In this document: positions 24,530 through 32,846 of the stretch, piece by piece
Position numbering within the stretch: position 1 is the first letter of the stretch
Layout of the letters: every line of letters starts with the position of its first letter
NCBI RefSeq assembly: GCF_052180245.1
Contig: NZ_CP197474.1
Span: forward strand, 3,224,001-3,288,000
Length of the DNA stretch: 64,000 nt
Direction: 5' to 3'
Source: Parapusillimonas sp013416435
GTDB lineage: Bacteria; Pseudomonadota; Gammaproteobacteria; Burkholderiales; Burkholderiaceae_B
Notes under the pieces: model-generated
What the model saw: the letters and a program-made list of their open reading frames with translations, nothing else
Databases searched by the model: none
Told to the model about the DNA's origin: nothing
Program-made: the position numbers and the translations under genes

Positions 24530-26251
24530 TTACAGGTCTTCAGAACCAAGCAGCATTTCGGTAAGCCCGCGCCCCGCCTTTACCATGGGCCAGACGTTTT
24601 CGGTCTGGTCCGTGATGAAGTCAAGGAAAACCAGGCGGTCCTTGTGCTTGCCGAAAGCCTCGCGGATCGCGGGCTCGACATCGGCCGGCTTCTCGATGCG
24701 AAGGCCCACATGCCCATAGCTTTCAACCAGCTTCACGAAATCGGGCAGCGCATCCACATAGGATTCGGAATAGCGCGAGCCGTAATCGATCTGCTGCCAC
24801 TGCCGGACCATGCCCAGGTAGCGATTGTTCAGGCAGAGAACCTTGGGCGAAAGACGGTACTGCTTGCAGGTGGAGAGTTCCTGGATATTCATCTGTATGG
24901 AACCTTCGCCGGTGATGACCGCGACATCGGCCTCGGGATTGGCCATCTGCACGCCCATTGCATAGGGCAGGCCCACGCCCATGGTGCCGAGCCCGCCGGA
25001 ATTGATCCAGCGGCGGGGTTCGTTGAAGCGGTAGTACTGCGCCGCCCACATCTGGTGCTGCCCGACGTCGGAGGTCACGAAGGCATTCCCGCCGGTGACT
25101 TCCCAGAGCTTCTCGATCACGAATTGCGGCTTGATGAGCTCGGAAGACGGCTCATAGGCCAGGCACTGCTTGCCGCGCCAGGTATTGATCTGCTGCCACC
25201 ACTTCGCAAGCGCGGCCTTGTTCGGGGCCGAATCGGCGAGCGCCTGCGCATACAGGCTGTTGAACTCCTGCAGCACTTCCTTCACGCTGCCGACGATGGG
25301 GACGTCGACCCTTACGCGCTTGGAGATGGAAGAAGGGTCGATATCGATGTGGACGATCTTGCGCGGAACCTGGGCAAAGTGCTTGGTGTTGCCGATTACC
25401 CGGTCATCGAAGCGAGCCCCCACTGCGATGAGCACATCGCAGTTCTGCATGGCCATATTGGCTTCATAAGTGCCGTGCATGCCCGGCATGCCGACGAACT
25501 TGTCGTCGTCGGCGGGATAGGCGCCCAGGCCCATCAGGGTATTGGTGCACGGCGCACCGGACAGCTTCACCAGTTCGCGCAGTTCGGCGGATGAATCCGA
25601 CAGGATCACGCCGCCGCCGGAATAGATCATGGGGCGCTCGGCCGTCAGCAGCATCTGGACGGCTTTCTTGATCTGGCCGAGATGCCCTTTGGTGACAGGC
25701 GCATACGAGCGCATCTTGACTTCGCCACGCTTTGCCGTGAACTTGCAGGTCGCAACGGTGATGTCTTTGGGGATATCGACCAGCACTGGTCCCGGACGCC
25801 CGGTCTTGGCAATATAGAAGGCCCGTCGCATGGTCTCGGCCAGATCCTTGATGTCGCGCACCAGGAAGTTGTGCTTGACGCATGGCCGGGTGATGCCGAC
25901 GGTATCGCATTCCTGGAAAGCATCTTCGCCGATGGCCTGGGTAGGCACCTGGCCGCTGATGATCACCATCGGGATGGAGTCCATGTAGGCGGTGGCGATG
26001 CCGGTGACCGCGTTGGTCAGCCCCGGGCCGCTGGTGACCAGAGCCACGCCTATTTTGTTCGACGAACGGGAGTAGGCATCGGCCGCATGCACGGCAGCCT
26101 GCTCGTGCCGAACGAGTATGTGCTTGAAATTGTCTTGTTTGTAGATTGCGTCGTAGATGTACAGTACCGCGCCGCCAGGGTAGCCAAACACATGGTCTAC
26201 GCCCTCTTCGGCAAGGCAACGCACGACGATATCGGCGCCATTGAGTTCCAT
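24530..26251 (-). CDS. ilvB: Acetolactate synthase large (catalytic) subunit
   Basis: 573 residues from ATG 26251, preceded by AAAGGA. Thiamine-diphosphate enzyme: FGYPGGAVLYIYDAI, the catalytic glutamate in LVRHEQAAVHAADAY, the FAD-region and the TPP/Mg motif GEGSIQMN ... NNRYLGMVRQWQ. It condenses two pyruvates, or pyruvate with 2-ketobutyrate, in branched-chain amino acid synthesis. First gene of ilvB-ilvH-ilvC. A 450-bp region upstream holds a possible leader with a terminator hairpin. Confidence 0.96.
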   Translation of the reverse strand: MELNGADIVVRCLAEEGVDHVFGYPGGAVLYIYDAIYKQDNFKHILVRHEQAAVHAADAYSRSSNKIGVALVTSGPGLTNAVTGIATAYMDSIPMVIISGQVPTQAIGEDAFQECDTVGITRPCVKHNFLVRDIKDLAETMRRAFYIAKTGRPGPVLVDIPKDITVATCKFTAKRGEVKMRSYAPVTKGHLGQIKKAVQMLLTAERPMIYSGGGVILSDSSAELRELVKLSGAPCTNTLMGLGAYPADDDKFVGMPGMHGTYEANMAMQNCDVLIAVGARFDDRVIGNTKHFAQVPRKIVHIDIDPSSISKRVRVDVPIVGSVKEVLQEFNSLYAQALADSAPNKAALAKWWQQINTWRGKQCLAYEPSSELIKPQFVIEKLWEVTGGNAFVTSDVGQHQMWAAQYYRFNEPRRWINSGGLGTMGVGLPYAMGVQMANPEADVAVITGEGSIQMNIQELSTCKQYRLSPKVLCLNNRYLGMVRQWQQIDYGSRYSESYVDALPDFVKLVESYGHVGLRIEKPADVEPAIREAFGKHKDRLVFLDFITDQTENVWPMVKAGRGLTEMLLGSEDL

Positions 26252-26496
26252 ATTGAAATTCCTTTCATAACCAGCACTGTCAACCCGACTGGCCCTGAAG
26301 CCCGAGCCCCACCCGGAAGCCGGCAACATGACCTGGCGTTTTATGGCTCACGGAACCATGCCACCCAGACACCTTACCGACCCGAATCGAACTCATCGAA
26401 TGTGCAGCGCGAGCGTTCACATGAACGCGGGAGGTAGAAACGGAAGCCTGGCAACACACGCTTGTGGCGCGGCCAACAGCAAAGTATTACAGGCGC

Positions 26497-26519
26497 AAAA
26501 AACCGGGCGGATAGCCCGG
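26497..26519 (-). terminator. Intrinsic terminator upstream of ilvB (possible attenuator)
   Basis: On the minus strand CCGGGC (26514-26519) and GCCCGG (26503-26508) close a 5-base loop and are followed by six T (26497-26502). It lies about 245 bp before the ilvB ATG and about 185 bp after the isocitrate-lyase-family gene. It either ends that gene's transcript or acts as an attenuator in the ilvB leader; no branched-chain-rich leader peptide is visible. Confidence 0.65.
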
Positions 26520-26571
26520 AACACGGTGCCTTGTGCGGCCCGCCCTGGATACTCGAGCAGGCCAATACAAT

Positions 26572-26600
26572 AATGTAGCAAGTAACCCGGCCGGAATCAA
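26572..26600 (-). promoter_or_regulatory. ilvB: Possible ilvB promoter
   Basis: TTGATT (26595-26600) and TACATT (26572-26577) on the minus strand are 17 bp apart. If used, the transcript would begin near 26565 and pass through the terminator hairpin at 26497-26519 some 65 nt later, the layout of attenuation. Each hexamer matches consensus at only four positions. The region 26252-26496 contains no gene; it holds a GCGTTC-ACAT-GAACGC hairpin and nothing else I recognise. Confidence 0.3.
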
Positions 26601-26615
26601 ATCGGCCTAGGGGTT

Positions 26616-26690
26616 GGGGTCGGACCCCATGCGGGGTCCGACCCCCTGAGAAACAGGCCCTGGGGTCAGACCCCGCATGGGGTCTGACCT
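26616..26690. repeat. Palindromic repeat cluster D (two units), left border of the catabolic module
   Basis: Units at 26616-26645 (GGGGTCGGACCCC-type arms, spacer atgc) and 26662-26690 (canonical, last bases diverged, spacer gcat). They lie just after the stop of the isocitrate-lyase-family gene. A matching cluster lies at 41239-41338 beyond gntR, so the module is bracketed. Confidence 0.95.
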
Positions 26691-26701
26691 CCTCCGCCCG
26701 G

Positions 26702-27592
26702 TCAATCGAAAGTGGTAAGGCGCTTTTCGAGGGCGCGCATGTTCTCGTAGTCCATGAGCTTCATGATGTCTTCGATGCCCACCAGCAGATCGGGCCGGTC
26801 GGCCGGCTCGCCCGTTGCAATCACTTCCTGCATCACGCTCAAAGCTTGCTGCATCGCGTGGATGGCGGCGGCCGGCAGCATGCGTGGAAGACTGATGCGC
26901 TTGACGCCCAGTTCTTTCAGCCGTGGCAACGGAATCAATGGGGTCGTGGGACGCGCGCGGATGCCGAAGCCCATGTTGACGCTCACGGGGATGCCGGCGG
27001 CATCGACGATGCGCTTGATATCGTCTTCGGTGCGCACCGCGTCCGGAAACAGCATGTCTGCGCCCGCTGCCGCATATGCCTTGGCTCGCTTGATTGCGCC
27101 TTCGATGCCTTCCAGGGCCAGAGAATCCGTGCGCGCGATGATCACGAAGTCGTCGTTGCGGCGCGCCAGGCACGCTGCCTCGATCTTCTTGACCATCTCG
27201 GCCTCGCTCACGACGTCCTTGCCCGGCATGTGCCCGCAACGCTTCGGGCTCACCTGGTCCTCGAGATTGACACCGGCCACGCCCGCTTCCTCAAACAACC
27301 TGACCGTATGGAATACGTTCACCGGATTGCCATAGCCGGTATCGGCATCCGCCGTAAGCGGAATGGAGACCGAACGCGCCAGGTTGCGGCAATGGTTGAC
27401 GTTTTCAGCCAAGCCCATCACGCCAATGTCAGGCACGCCAAGCAGCGAATTGGAGAGCGCGGCGCCACTAGTGCAGGCAGTCTTGAAACCCGCCGCTTCG
27501 ACCAGACGTATGCTGTAGCCATCGTAGACCCCGGGTGAAACGATAAAGGCTTCACTTTTCAGCAACGCCCGAAACTTGCTGGCACTATTCAT
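26702..27592 (-). CDS. Isocitrate lyase / PEP mutase superfamily enzyme
   Basis: Starting at ATG 27592 the product is 296 residues. It shows the superfamily TIM barrel with SPGVYDGYSIRLVEAAGF, metal-site DADTGYGNPVNV and the flexible loop EDQVSPKRCGHMPGK, whose K-R-C-G-H keeps the catalytic cysteine of C-C lyases. Candidates include 2-methylisocitrate lyase, dimethylmalate lyase and oxaloacetate decarboxylase-like enzymes; the length suits these rather than a classical isocitrate lyase. It is divergent from the aconitase operon and has a TTGACA operator/promoter identical over 18 bp to that of gntR (27707-27724). Confidence 0.85.
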   Translation of the reverse strand: MNSASKFRALLKSEAFIVSPGVYDGYSIRLVEAAGFKTACTSGAALSNSLLGVPDIGVMGLAENVNHCRNLARSVSIPLTADADTGYGNPVNVFHTVRLFEEAGVAGVNLEDQVSPKRCGHMPGKDVVSEAEMVKKIEAACLARRNDDFVIIARTDSLALEGIEGAIKRAKAYAAAGADMLFPDAVRTEDDIKRIVDAAGIPVSVNMGFGIRARPTTPLIPLPRLKELGVKRISLPRMLPAAAIHAMQQALSVMQEVIATGEPADRPDLLVGIEDIMKLMDYENMRALEKRLTTFD

Positions 27593-27688
27593 TCTTTGTT
27601 CATTCCCACAAAAGTAAACATACACGGCCTTCTTCATCAACGTACCGCAGGGCGATAACAACCTTGATACCAAGCCCGAATGTTCGTC

Positions 27689-27724
27689 AGATTATCAACC
27701 CTCCTCAAAAGTGTCAACTCTTTT
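27689..27724 (-). promoter_or_regulatory. Promoter/operator of the isocitrate-lyase-family gene
   Basis: AAAAGTGTCAACTCTTTT at 27707-27724 is identical to the 18-mer before gntR at 41200-41217. With flanking bases it is an imperfect palindrome with outer CAAAAG/CTTTTG arms and a GTCAAC core fitting the GT-N2-AC core of FadR-type GntR operators. On the minus strand it contains a perfect -35 TTGACA (27712-27717), with TAATCT at 17-bp spacing or GATAAT at 15. Confidence 0.6.
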
Positions 27725-27887
27725 GCGAAATGAGTTAGCCAATAGGCTCATCATCGCCACTCAATTGAATCCCGAGGCAATTAGAATACAAACGCATAAT
27801 ATATAAGTGAATTTACTGCACATCGTTGATCTTCTCTAGTATTTTCCAACGGTACGAGGCCAATTTACCGGTGACTCTTTCCAGCCA

Positions 27888-27921
27888 AACTGTTGACAAT
27901 AACAAACAATAGTCATAACCT
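27888..27921 (+). promoter_or_regulatory. Promoter/operator of the aconitase operon
   Basis: AACTGTTGACA at 27888-27898 includes a perfect -35 TTGACA (27893-27898), then 17 bp, then TAACCT (27916-27921), 33 bp before the ATG. The 11-mer AACTGTTGACA recurs in both sites before the Bug gene at 34054. The extension beyond the hexamer suggests a shared repressor site overlapping the -35. Confidence 0.55.
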
Positions 27922-27953
27922 TGGAAAACTATTCCACGCCGACACGCTTCGCC

Positions 27954-30674
27954 ATGACACAGCAGATACAGATACGACAGCAGCCCTTCCTATATACCAA
28001 CATACAGGAAGTCGCCGCGGCGTCCAGCCTCGACCTGTCCACGTTTCCTTTCGTCATACGCATCCTTCTCGAGAACCTCTGCCGCCACAAGGCCTGGGGC
28101 TCGAACATAACGGACAGCGAAGTCGACGCACTGCTCAAGTGGAATGACAACATCGGCGCTGAACTCCCGCTACATGTGGCGCGCGTCATTCTTCCCGACT
28201 CCAGCGGGCTGCCCGTGCTTCAAGACCTGGCGGCCCTGCGGGACGCCGTGGCGCACAACAACGGCGACCCCAACGCCGTCGACACCCGCATTCCCGTCGA
28301 CCTGGTCGTGGATCACTCCTTGCAAGTGGACAACTGGGGGCATGCGAACGCCATGCCGCTGAATCTGCAGCGCGAGTTCGAGCGCAATCGCGAGCGCTAC
28401 GAGTTCTTGAAGTGGGCGCAGCAGGCCTTCCGCGGATTGCGCGTGTTCCCTCCCGGGACGGGAATCATCCATCAGGTCAACCTGGAATACATCGCTTCCG
28501 TAGTCATGAAGGAACAGCGGAAAGACGGAACCTGGGCGTATCCGGATTTTGTGATCGGGGGCGATTCCCACACCCCTATGGTCAACGCCCTTGGTGTTCT
28601 GGGATGGGGCGTAGGCGGCATCGACGCGGAAGCCGCCTTGCTGGGGCATGCCTACACCTTCCCCATTCCGGAAGTCGTCGGCGTCAGGCTGGTCGGCAGC
28701 ATACCCGCTCCCGCACTGACAACGGACGCCGCCCTGCTCATTACGCAGGCCTTGCGCAAAGAAGGCGTTGCAGGCAGCATGGTCGAGTTCTTCGGCCCCG
28801 CGGTGCCGACGCTACCCGTACAGGAACGCGCCACCATTGCGAACATGGCGCCCGAATATGGCGCCACTTGCGGCTTCTTTCCCGTGGACGACCGCACGCT
28901 CGAGTACCTGCGCAACTCGGGCCGCGACCTCGAACACATAGAACTCATCGAAGCCTACAGCAAAGCCAATGACCTGTTCCGGTCCTCGCCCGAGCACAGG
29001 CCGCAATACAGCCGCGTGCTGGAAATCGACCTGTCCGAAGCGCGGCCATCCATGGCGGGGCCGCGCCGGCCGCAAGACCGCATGGCGATCGACGCCGTTG
29101 CCACGGACTTCAAAGAGCGCATGGCCAAGCCCCTGTCGGAAGGCGGGTTCGGCGTGCACGATGCTTCTCCTCGCTTGCCGCAACCGCAGCCATCCGATAT
29201 TGGCGATCTCGATCATGGCGCCGTCGTGCTCGCGGCGATCACCTCCTGCACCAACACGTCCAATCCCAGCGTCATGATCGCCGCCGGACTGGTGGCCAGC
29301 AAAGCGGTGGGCCTGGGGCTCTCTGTTCCCGGCTGGGTCAAGACCTCGCTTGCGCCGGGGTCGCGCACCGTCACACGATACCTGGAAGACGCCGGCTTGC
29401 TGCAGCCTCTCGCAACGCTTGGGTTCCATCTGATCGGATACGGCTGTACAACCTGTGGCGGAAAATCAGGGCCACTGGACGTAGCGGTAATGGCACAGAT
29501 CGAAAAGAAAGGCCTGGTCGTCGCGGCCGCCCTGTCGGGCAACCGCAATTTTGAAGGCCGCATACACAAGCTCATACGCGCCAATTACATAGGCGCGCCG
29601 CCGCTCGTCGTCGCCTACGCGCTGGCGGGCAGAATCGACATCGATTTCGATAACGAACCCCTGGGCCATGACAAGGACGGCAAAGCCATCTATCTGCGCG
29701 ACGTCTGGCCAAGCCCGGACGAGATCGCCGCCCTGCTGCCCTTGGCAAGCAAGCCCGAGACATTCAAACAGACATACCAAGCGGAAGATCTCGATACGGA
29801 AATATGGCGGAAGATGCATGCCCCCGAGGGCGTCCTGTTTCCGTGGAATCCGGAGTCGCACTATTTGATCGAACCGCCCTTCTTCAAGCATCTTCCGGAT
29901 GGCGATGGACTCTCCCGGCTGGCGCTGGGCCTGGAAAACGCCAATGTACTGGCCGCCTTTGACGACTCGCTGACGACGGACCACATCTCCCCCGGCGGCG
30001 AGATTCCCAGCGAGACGCCGGCCGGCCAGTATCTGCTGGCGGCCGGCATCGCACCACGGGACTTCAACAGCTACGTGGCGCGCCGATGCAATCATCAGGT
30101 CATGACGCGCGCGACCTTCGCCAACATCCGCATCAAGAACCAACTGGTTCCGGAAGTGGAAGGAGGCGTCACCCGCCACTTCCCGGATGGCAAGCAAATG
30201 ACCATCTTCGACGCCGCAATGCTCTATAAGCAGGAAGGGCGCAGCGCCATCATTCTGGCCGGCAAAGAGTACGGCACCGGCAGCAGCCGGGATTGGGCAG
30301 CCAAGGGATCCGCGCTCCTGGGCATACGGGCCGTCATTGCCGAATCCTACGAGCGCATCCACCGCGCCAACCTCGTCGGCATGGGGATCCTTCCTCTGGC
30401 GTTCATGGAAGGACAAGGCTGGCGGCAGCTTGGCCTTGCCGGCAACGAGTCCTTCCATTTCGAGAACATCGAGGCCGGCGTCAAGGATGGTGCGCTCATC
30501 AGCGTCACCGCCAGGCAGGGAGACCGCGAGACCGGCTTCCAGGTCCGCCCGCAAGTGCTTACCGCCGCGGAGCGCCATCTCATTGCGGAAGGCGGCATTC
30601 CCTCCAGCGTGCTGCGCAGCTTCTTGAAAGAATCCACCGCGCCTGGCATTACGACTCAGAAATCGGATATTTAA
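27954..30674 (+). CDS. Aconitase family hydratase (AcnA-like) with altered cluster motif
   Basis: 906 residues from ATG 27954; a TTG at 27921 is an alternative and neither has a clear Shine-Dalgarno. The full AcnA architecture is present: DSHTPMVNALGVLGWGVGG-type region, Fe-S cysteines Cys432 (SCTNTSN), Cys498 and Cys501, and the swivelling C-terminal domain with EYGTGSSRDWAAKGSALLGIRAVIAESYERIH. The usual AcnA CTTCIGNSG reads CTTCGGKSG here, placing Lys where Asn (or Gln in mitochondrial aconitase) normally sits beside the cluster; downstream the usual FEGR-V-H-P reads FEGRIHK. It likely (de)hydrates a tri- or dicarboxylate related to citrate. First gene of an operon with the hydantoinase-like and amidase genes. 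Confidence 0.88.
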   Translation: MTQQIQIRQQPFLYTNIQEVAAASSLDLSTFPFVIRILLENLCRHKAWGSNITDSEVDALLKWNDNIGAELPLHVARVILPDSSGLPVLQDLAALRDAVAHNNGDPNAVDTRIPVDLVVDHSLQVDNWGHANAMPLNLQREFERNRERYEFLKWAQQAFRGLRVFPPGTGIIHQVNLEYIASVVMKEQRKDGTWAYPDFVIGGDSHTPMVNALGVLGWGVGGIDAEAALLGHAYTFPIPEVVGVRLVGSIPAPALTTDAALLITQALRKEGVAGSMVEFFGPAVPTLPVQERATIANMAPEYGATCGFFPVDDRTLEYLRNSGRDLEHIELIEAYSKANDLFRSSPEHRPQYSRVLEIDLSEARPSMAGPRRPQDRMAIDAVATDFKERMAKPLSEGGFGVHDASPRLPQPQPSDIGDLDHGAVVLAAITSCTNTSNPSVMIAAGLVASKAVGLGLSVPGWVKTSLAPGSRTVTRYLEDAGLLQPLATLGFHLIGYGCTTCGGKSGPLDVAVMAQIEKKGLVVAAALSGNRNFEGRIHKLIRANYIGAPPLVVAYALAGRIDIDFDNEPLGHDKDGKAIYLRDVWPSPDEIAALLPLASKPETFKQTYQAEDLDTEIWRKMHAPEGVLFPWNPESHYLIEPPFFKHLPDGDGLSRLALGLENANVLAAFDDSLTTDHISPGGEIPSETPAGQYLLAAGIAPRDFNSYVARRCNHQVMTRATFANIRIKNQLVPEVEGGVTRHFPDGKQMTIFDAAMLYKQEGRSAIILAGKEYGTGSSRDWAAKGSALLGIRAVIAESYERIHRANLVGMGILPLAFMEGQGWRQLGLAGNESFHFENIEAGVKDGALISVTARQGDRETGFQVRPQVLTAAERHLIAEGGIPSSVLRSFLKESTAPGITTQKSDI

Positions 30675-30693
30675 CGACACTCAAGACAAAACC

Positions 30694-32064
30694 ATGGAAC
30701 TGGACCTCGTACTGACCAATACCCAAATCATGCTGCCAAGCAAGGGGCTGACTCCAGGGCAGATCGGAATACACGGCGGCCGCATCGCACTCATCGCCGA
30801 GCCCGGCGCCAAACTGCAGGCCAAGGAGACCATCGACTGCAAAGGACTCTGGACGCTGCCCGGCATCATCGATCCCCATGTGCATTTCGGCTTCGGCTCG
30901 CCCGAGACCGACTTCCAGACCGAATCCCGCTTCGCCGCGCTCGGAGGAACGACGACCGTGCTGTCCTTCCATCGCTCAGCCGACATCCGCGATTCGTTCG
31001 ATCCCGTACGCGAGCGCGCCGAGCGCCAAAGCTGCGTCGATTTCGGCTTCCACTTCGGCATTACGAGCCACTTGCACGTAGAGACCCTCAACGAGATCTC
31101 GCACCGGTTTGGCGTTCCCTCTTACAAGCTCTACATGATGTACAAGGGCGCGGCGGGACTGTCCAAGGGTTTCACCGACATCGACGACGGCCTGCTGTTT
31201 GCCGCCCTGCGTGAAACCGCCAAAATTCCGGGCGCCGTGCTGGGCGTGCACTGCGAAAACGTAGAGGTGATCCCTCTGCTGCGCGATCCTCTGCGCGCCG
31301 CCGGACGCGACGACTTGAAAGCATGGAATGAACAGAGTCCCGACTTCCTGGAAGCGGAAAACGTACATCGCGTATGCTACTTCGCCACCAAGACCGGCAC
31401 CCCGGTCAACATCGTGCACCTGAGCAGCCGCGAAGCATTGGATGAAGTGCGCCGCCACCGGCTTGCTCCCAACGCACCGCCCATGTACGTCGAGACCTGC
31501 CCGCACTACCTCTTTCTGAATGACGAGTCTCCCGCCGGCACTTACGCCAAAGTCAATCCGCCCGTTCGCGGACAAGCCGATGTAGAGGCCATGTGGCAGG
31601 GCGTCATTGACGGATCCATCACCACCATCGGTTCGGACCATGTACCCCGCAAGCGGGAAACCAAAGACAAGGACATCTGGGCCGCCAGCAACGGCTTTCC
31701 CGGCACGGGCATGATCCTGCCCATCCTGCTGCACGAGGGCTACCACAGGCGCAAGGTCCCGCTGGAGACCCTCGTGAAGGTGGCGAGCGAGAACTCCGCT
31801 CGTATTTACGGCATGCCGAGCAAGGGCAGCATAGAAATCGGCAAAGACGCCGATCTCGTGGTCGTCGATCCCGATCTCGAAAAAACCGTCGACCCGGGCA
31901 CTCTGGAATCCAACTCCGACTATTCGCCGTATGAAGGAATGACGCTCAAAGGCTGGCCGGTGCGCACGCTGGTCCGCGGTCGCACCGTTGCGCTGGATGG
32001 ACGGATCACGATGGATGCAAGCAATTCACCTGGCGGCCAATTCTTGCGGCGCCTGACCCCCTGA
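30694..32064 (+). CDS. Dihydropyrimidinase / hydantoinase / imidase-type cyclic amidohydrolase
   Basis: The 456-residue protein retains the whole binuclear metal site: His62 and His64 (DPHVHFG), carbamylated-lysine candidate Lys145 (PSYKLYMMYKG), His186 (GVHCEN), His242 (VHLSS) and Asp315 (GSDHVPR). The family opens cyclic amide rings such as dihydropyrimidines, hydantoins, allantoin and cyclic imides to N-carbamoyl or half-amide products. It lies 19 bp after the aconitase and 31 bp before a cysteine amidase, a pairing that suits ring opening followed by amide hydrolysis. The stereochemistry and ring size cannot be told. Confidence 0.9.
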   Translation: MELDLVLTNTQIMLPSKGLTPGQIGIHGGRIALIAEPGAKLQAKETIDCKGLWTLPGIIDPHVHFGFGSPETDFQTESRFAALGGTTTVLSFHRSADIRDSFDPVRERAERQSCVDFGFHFGITSHLHVETLNEISHRFGVPSYKLYMMYKGAAGLSKGFTDIDDGLLFAALRETAKIPGAVLGVHCENVEVIPLLRDPLRAAGRDDLKAWNEQSPDFLEAENVHRVCYFATKTGTPVNIVHLSSREALDEVRRHRLAPNAPPMYVETCPHYLFLNDESPAGTYAKVNPPVRGQADVEAMWQGVIDGSITTIGSDHVPRKRETKDKDIWAASNGFPGTGMILPILLHEGYHRRKVPLETLVKVASENSARIYGMPSKGSIEIGKDADLVVVDPDLEKTVDPGTLESNSDYSPYEGMTLKGWPVRTLVRGRTVALDGRITMDASNSPGGQFLRRLTP

Positions 32065-32095
32065 TAACTCCGAACTTTGATTCATAGGAACACAC

Positions 32096-32821
32096 ATGAG
32101 CGAAACCAAGCGAATTTGGGAAGACTTCCTGACCGAGCGCGACAAGCAGGTCTTCAAGGCCGCGGGCTACGGCAAACGCGGGGGCTTCGGCAAGCGGCCG
32201 GCCCTGTTCATCATCGACGTGCAATACAACTTCTGCGGCGACACGCCGGAAGACATTCTGGAAGGCCTGAAGCAATATCGCACGCATTGCGGCAAGGAAG
32301 CCTGGGACGCGGTTGCGCACATGGTGCCTCTGCTCGAGCTGGCCCGCGAAAAGAACATTCCTGTTTTCTATACGGAAAGCGGTCGCAGGCCCGACCTTCT
32401 GGACAGCGGCGTCCAGGTGGGCAAGAATCATCGGGGCGGCGAAAAAACCGTGGTGGCGAATACCCACGCGACCGAAACCGTCGCTCCGCTGGCGCCGCGC
32501 CCGCAGGATATCCGGATCACCAAGCAGAAGCCCTCATGCTTCTTCGGCACCATTTTCATGAGCCACCTGAACTTCTTCGACGTCGATACATTGATTCTGG
32601 TGGGTTGCGCGACGTCGGGCTGCCTGCGCGCGACCGCGGTGGACGCGTACTCGTACAACTTCAAGGTGATCATCCCCGAAGAGGCCTCTTTCGACCGCTT
32701 CCAGGCCAGCCATGCCGTAAACCTGTTCGATCTGAACTGCAAGTACGCTGACGTGATCCCGGCCGCAGAGGTCGCCGACTATCTGCGCGAACTGCCAGCC
32801 AGCGACAACGGCGCGGCCTGA
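32096..32821 (+). CDS. Isochorismatase-family cysteine amidohydrolase (N-carbamoylsarcosine/maleamate amidase type)
   Basis: The 241-residue protein has the catalytic triad expected for this family: Asp41 (LFIIDVQYNF), Lys143 or Lys145 (ITKQKPSCFFGT) and Cys176 (CATSGCLRATAVDA). Spacing is close to that of Arthrobacter N-carbamoylsarcosine amidase. It hydrolyses a carboxamide or carbamoyl group to acid and ammonia. AGGAA precedes the ATG. Downstream of a ring-opening hydrolase it would finish conversion of a half-amide or carbamoyl acid. Confidence 0.9.
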   Translation: MSETKRIWEDFLTERDKQVFKAAGYGKRGGFGKRPALFIIDVQYNFCGDTPEDILEGLKQYRTHCGKEAWDAVAHMVPLLELAREKNIPVFYTESGRRPDLLDSGVQVGKNHRGGEKTVVANTHATETVAPLAPRPQDIRITKQKPSCFFGTIFMSHLNFFDVDTLILVGCATSGCLRATAVDAYSYNFKVIIPEEASFDRFQASHAVNLFDLNCKYADVIPAAEVADYLRELPASDNGAA

Positions 32822-32846
32822 ACGACAACGCTGGAGGCTTCGTCTG

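Larger units (their letters stand above)
27593..27953. promoter_or_regulatory. 361-bp divergent control region of the catabolic module
   Basis: Non-coding, AT-richer than its surroundings. It separates the isocitrate-lyase-family gene (minus) from the aconitase operon (plus) and carries one promoter/operator for each (27689-27724 and 27888-27921). Between them (27725-27880) I see no gene and no other clear element. Confidence 0.7.

Noticed and set aside
26374..26565. 63-codon minus-strand ORF as an ilv leader peptide
   Set aside because: It starts with TTG, lacks a binding site, and has no cluster of Ile, Leu or Val codons before the terminator.
30976..31746. Minus-strand frame opposite the cyclic amidohydrolase
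   Set aside because: Antisense shadow; the plus-strand gene has a complete metal site.
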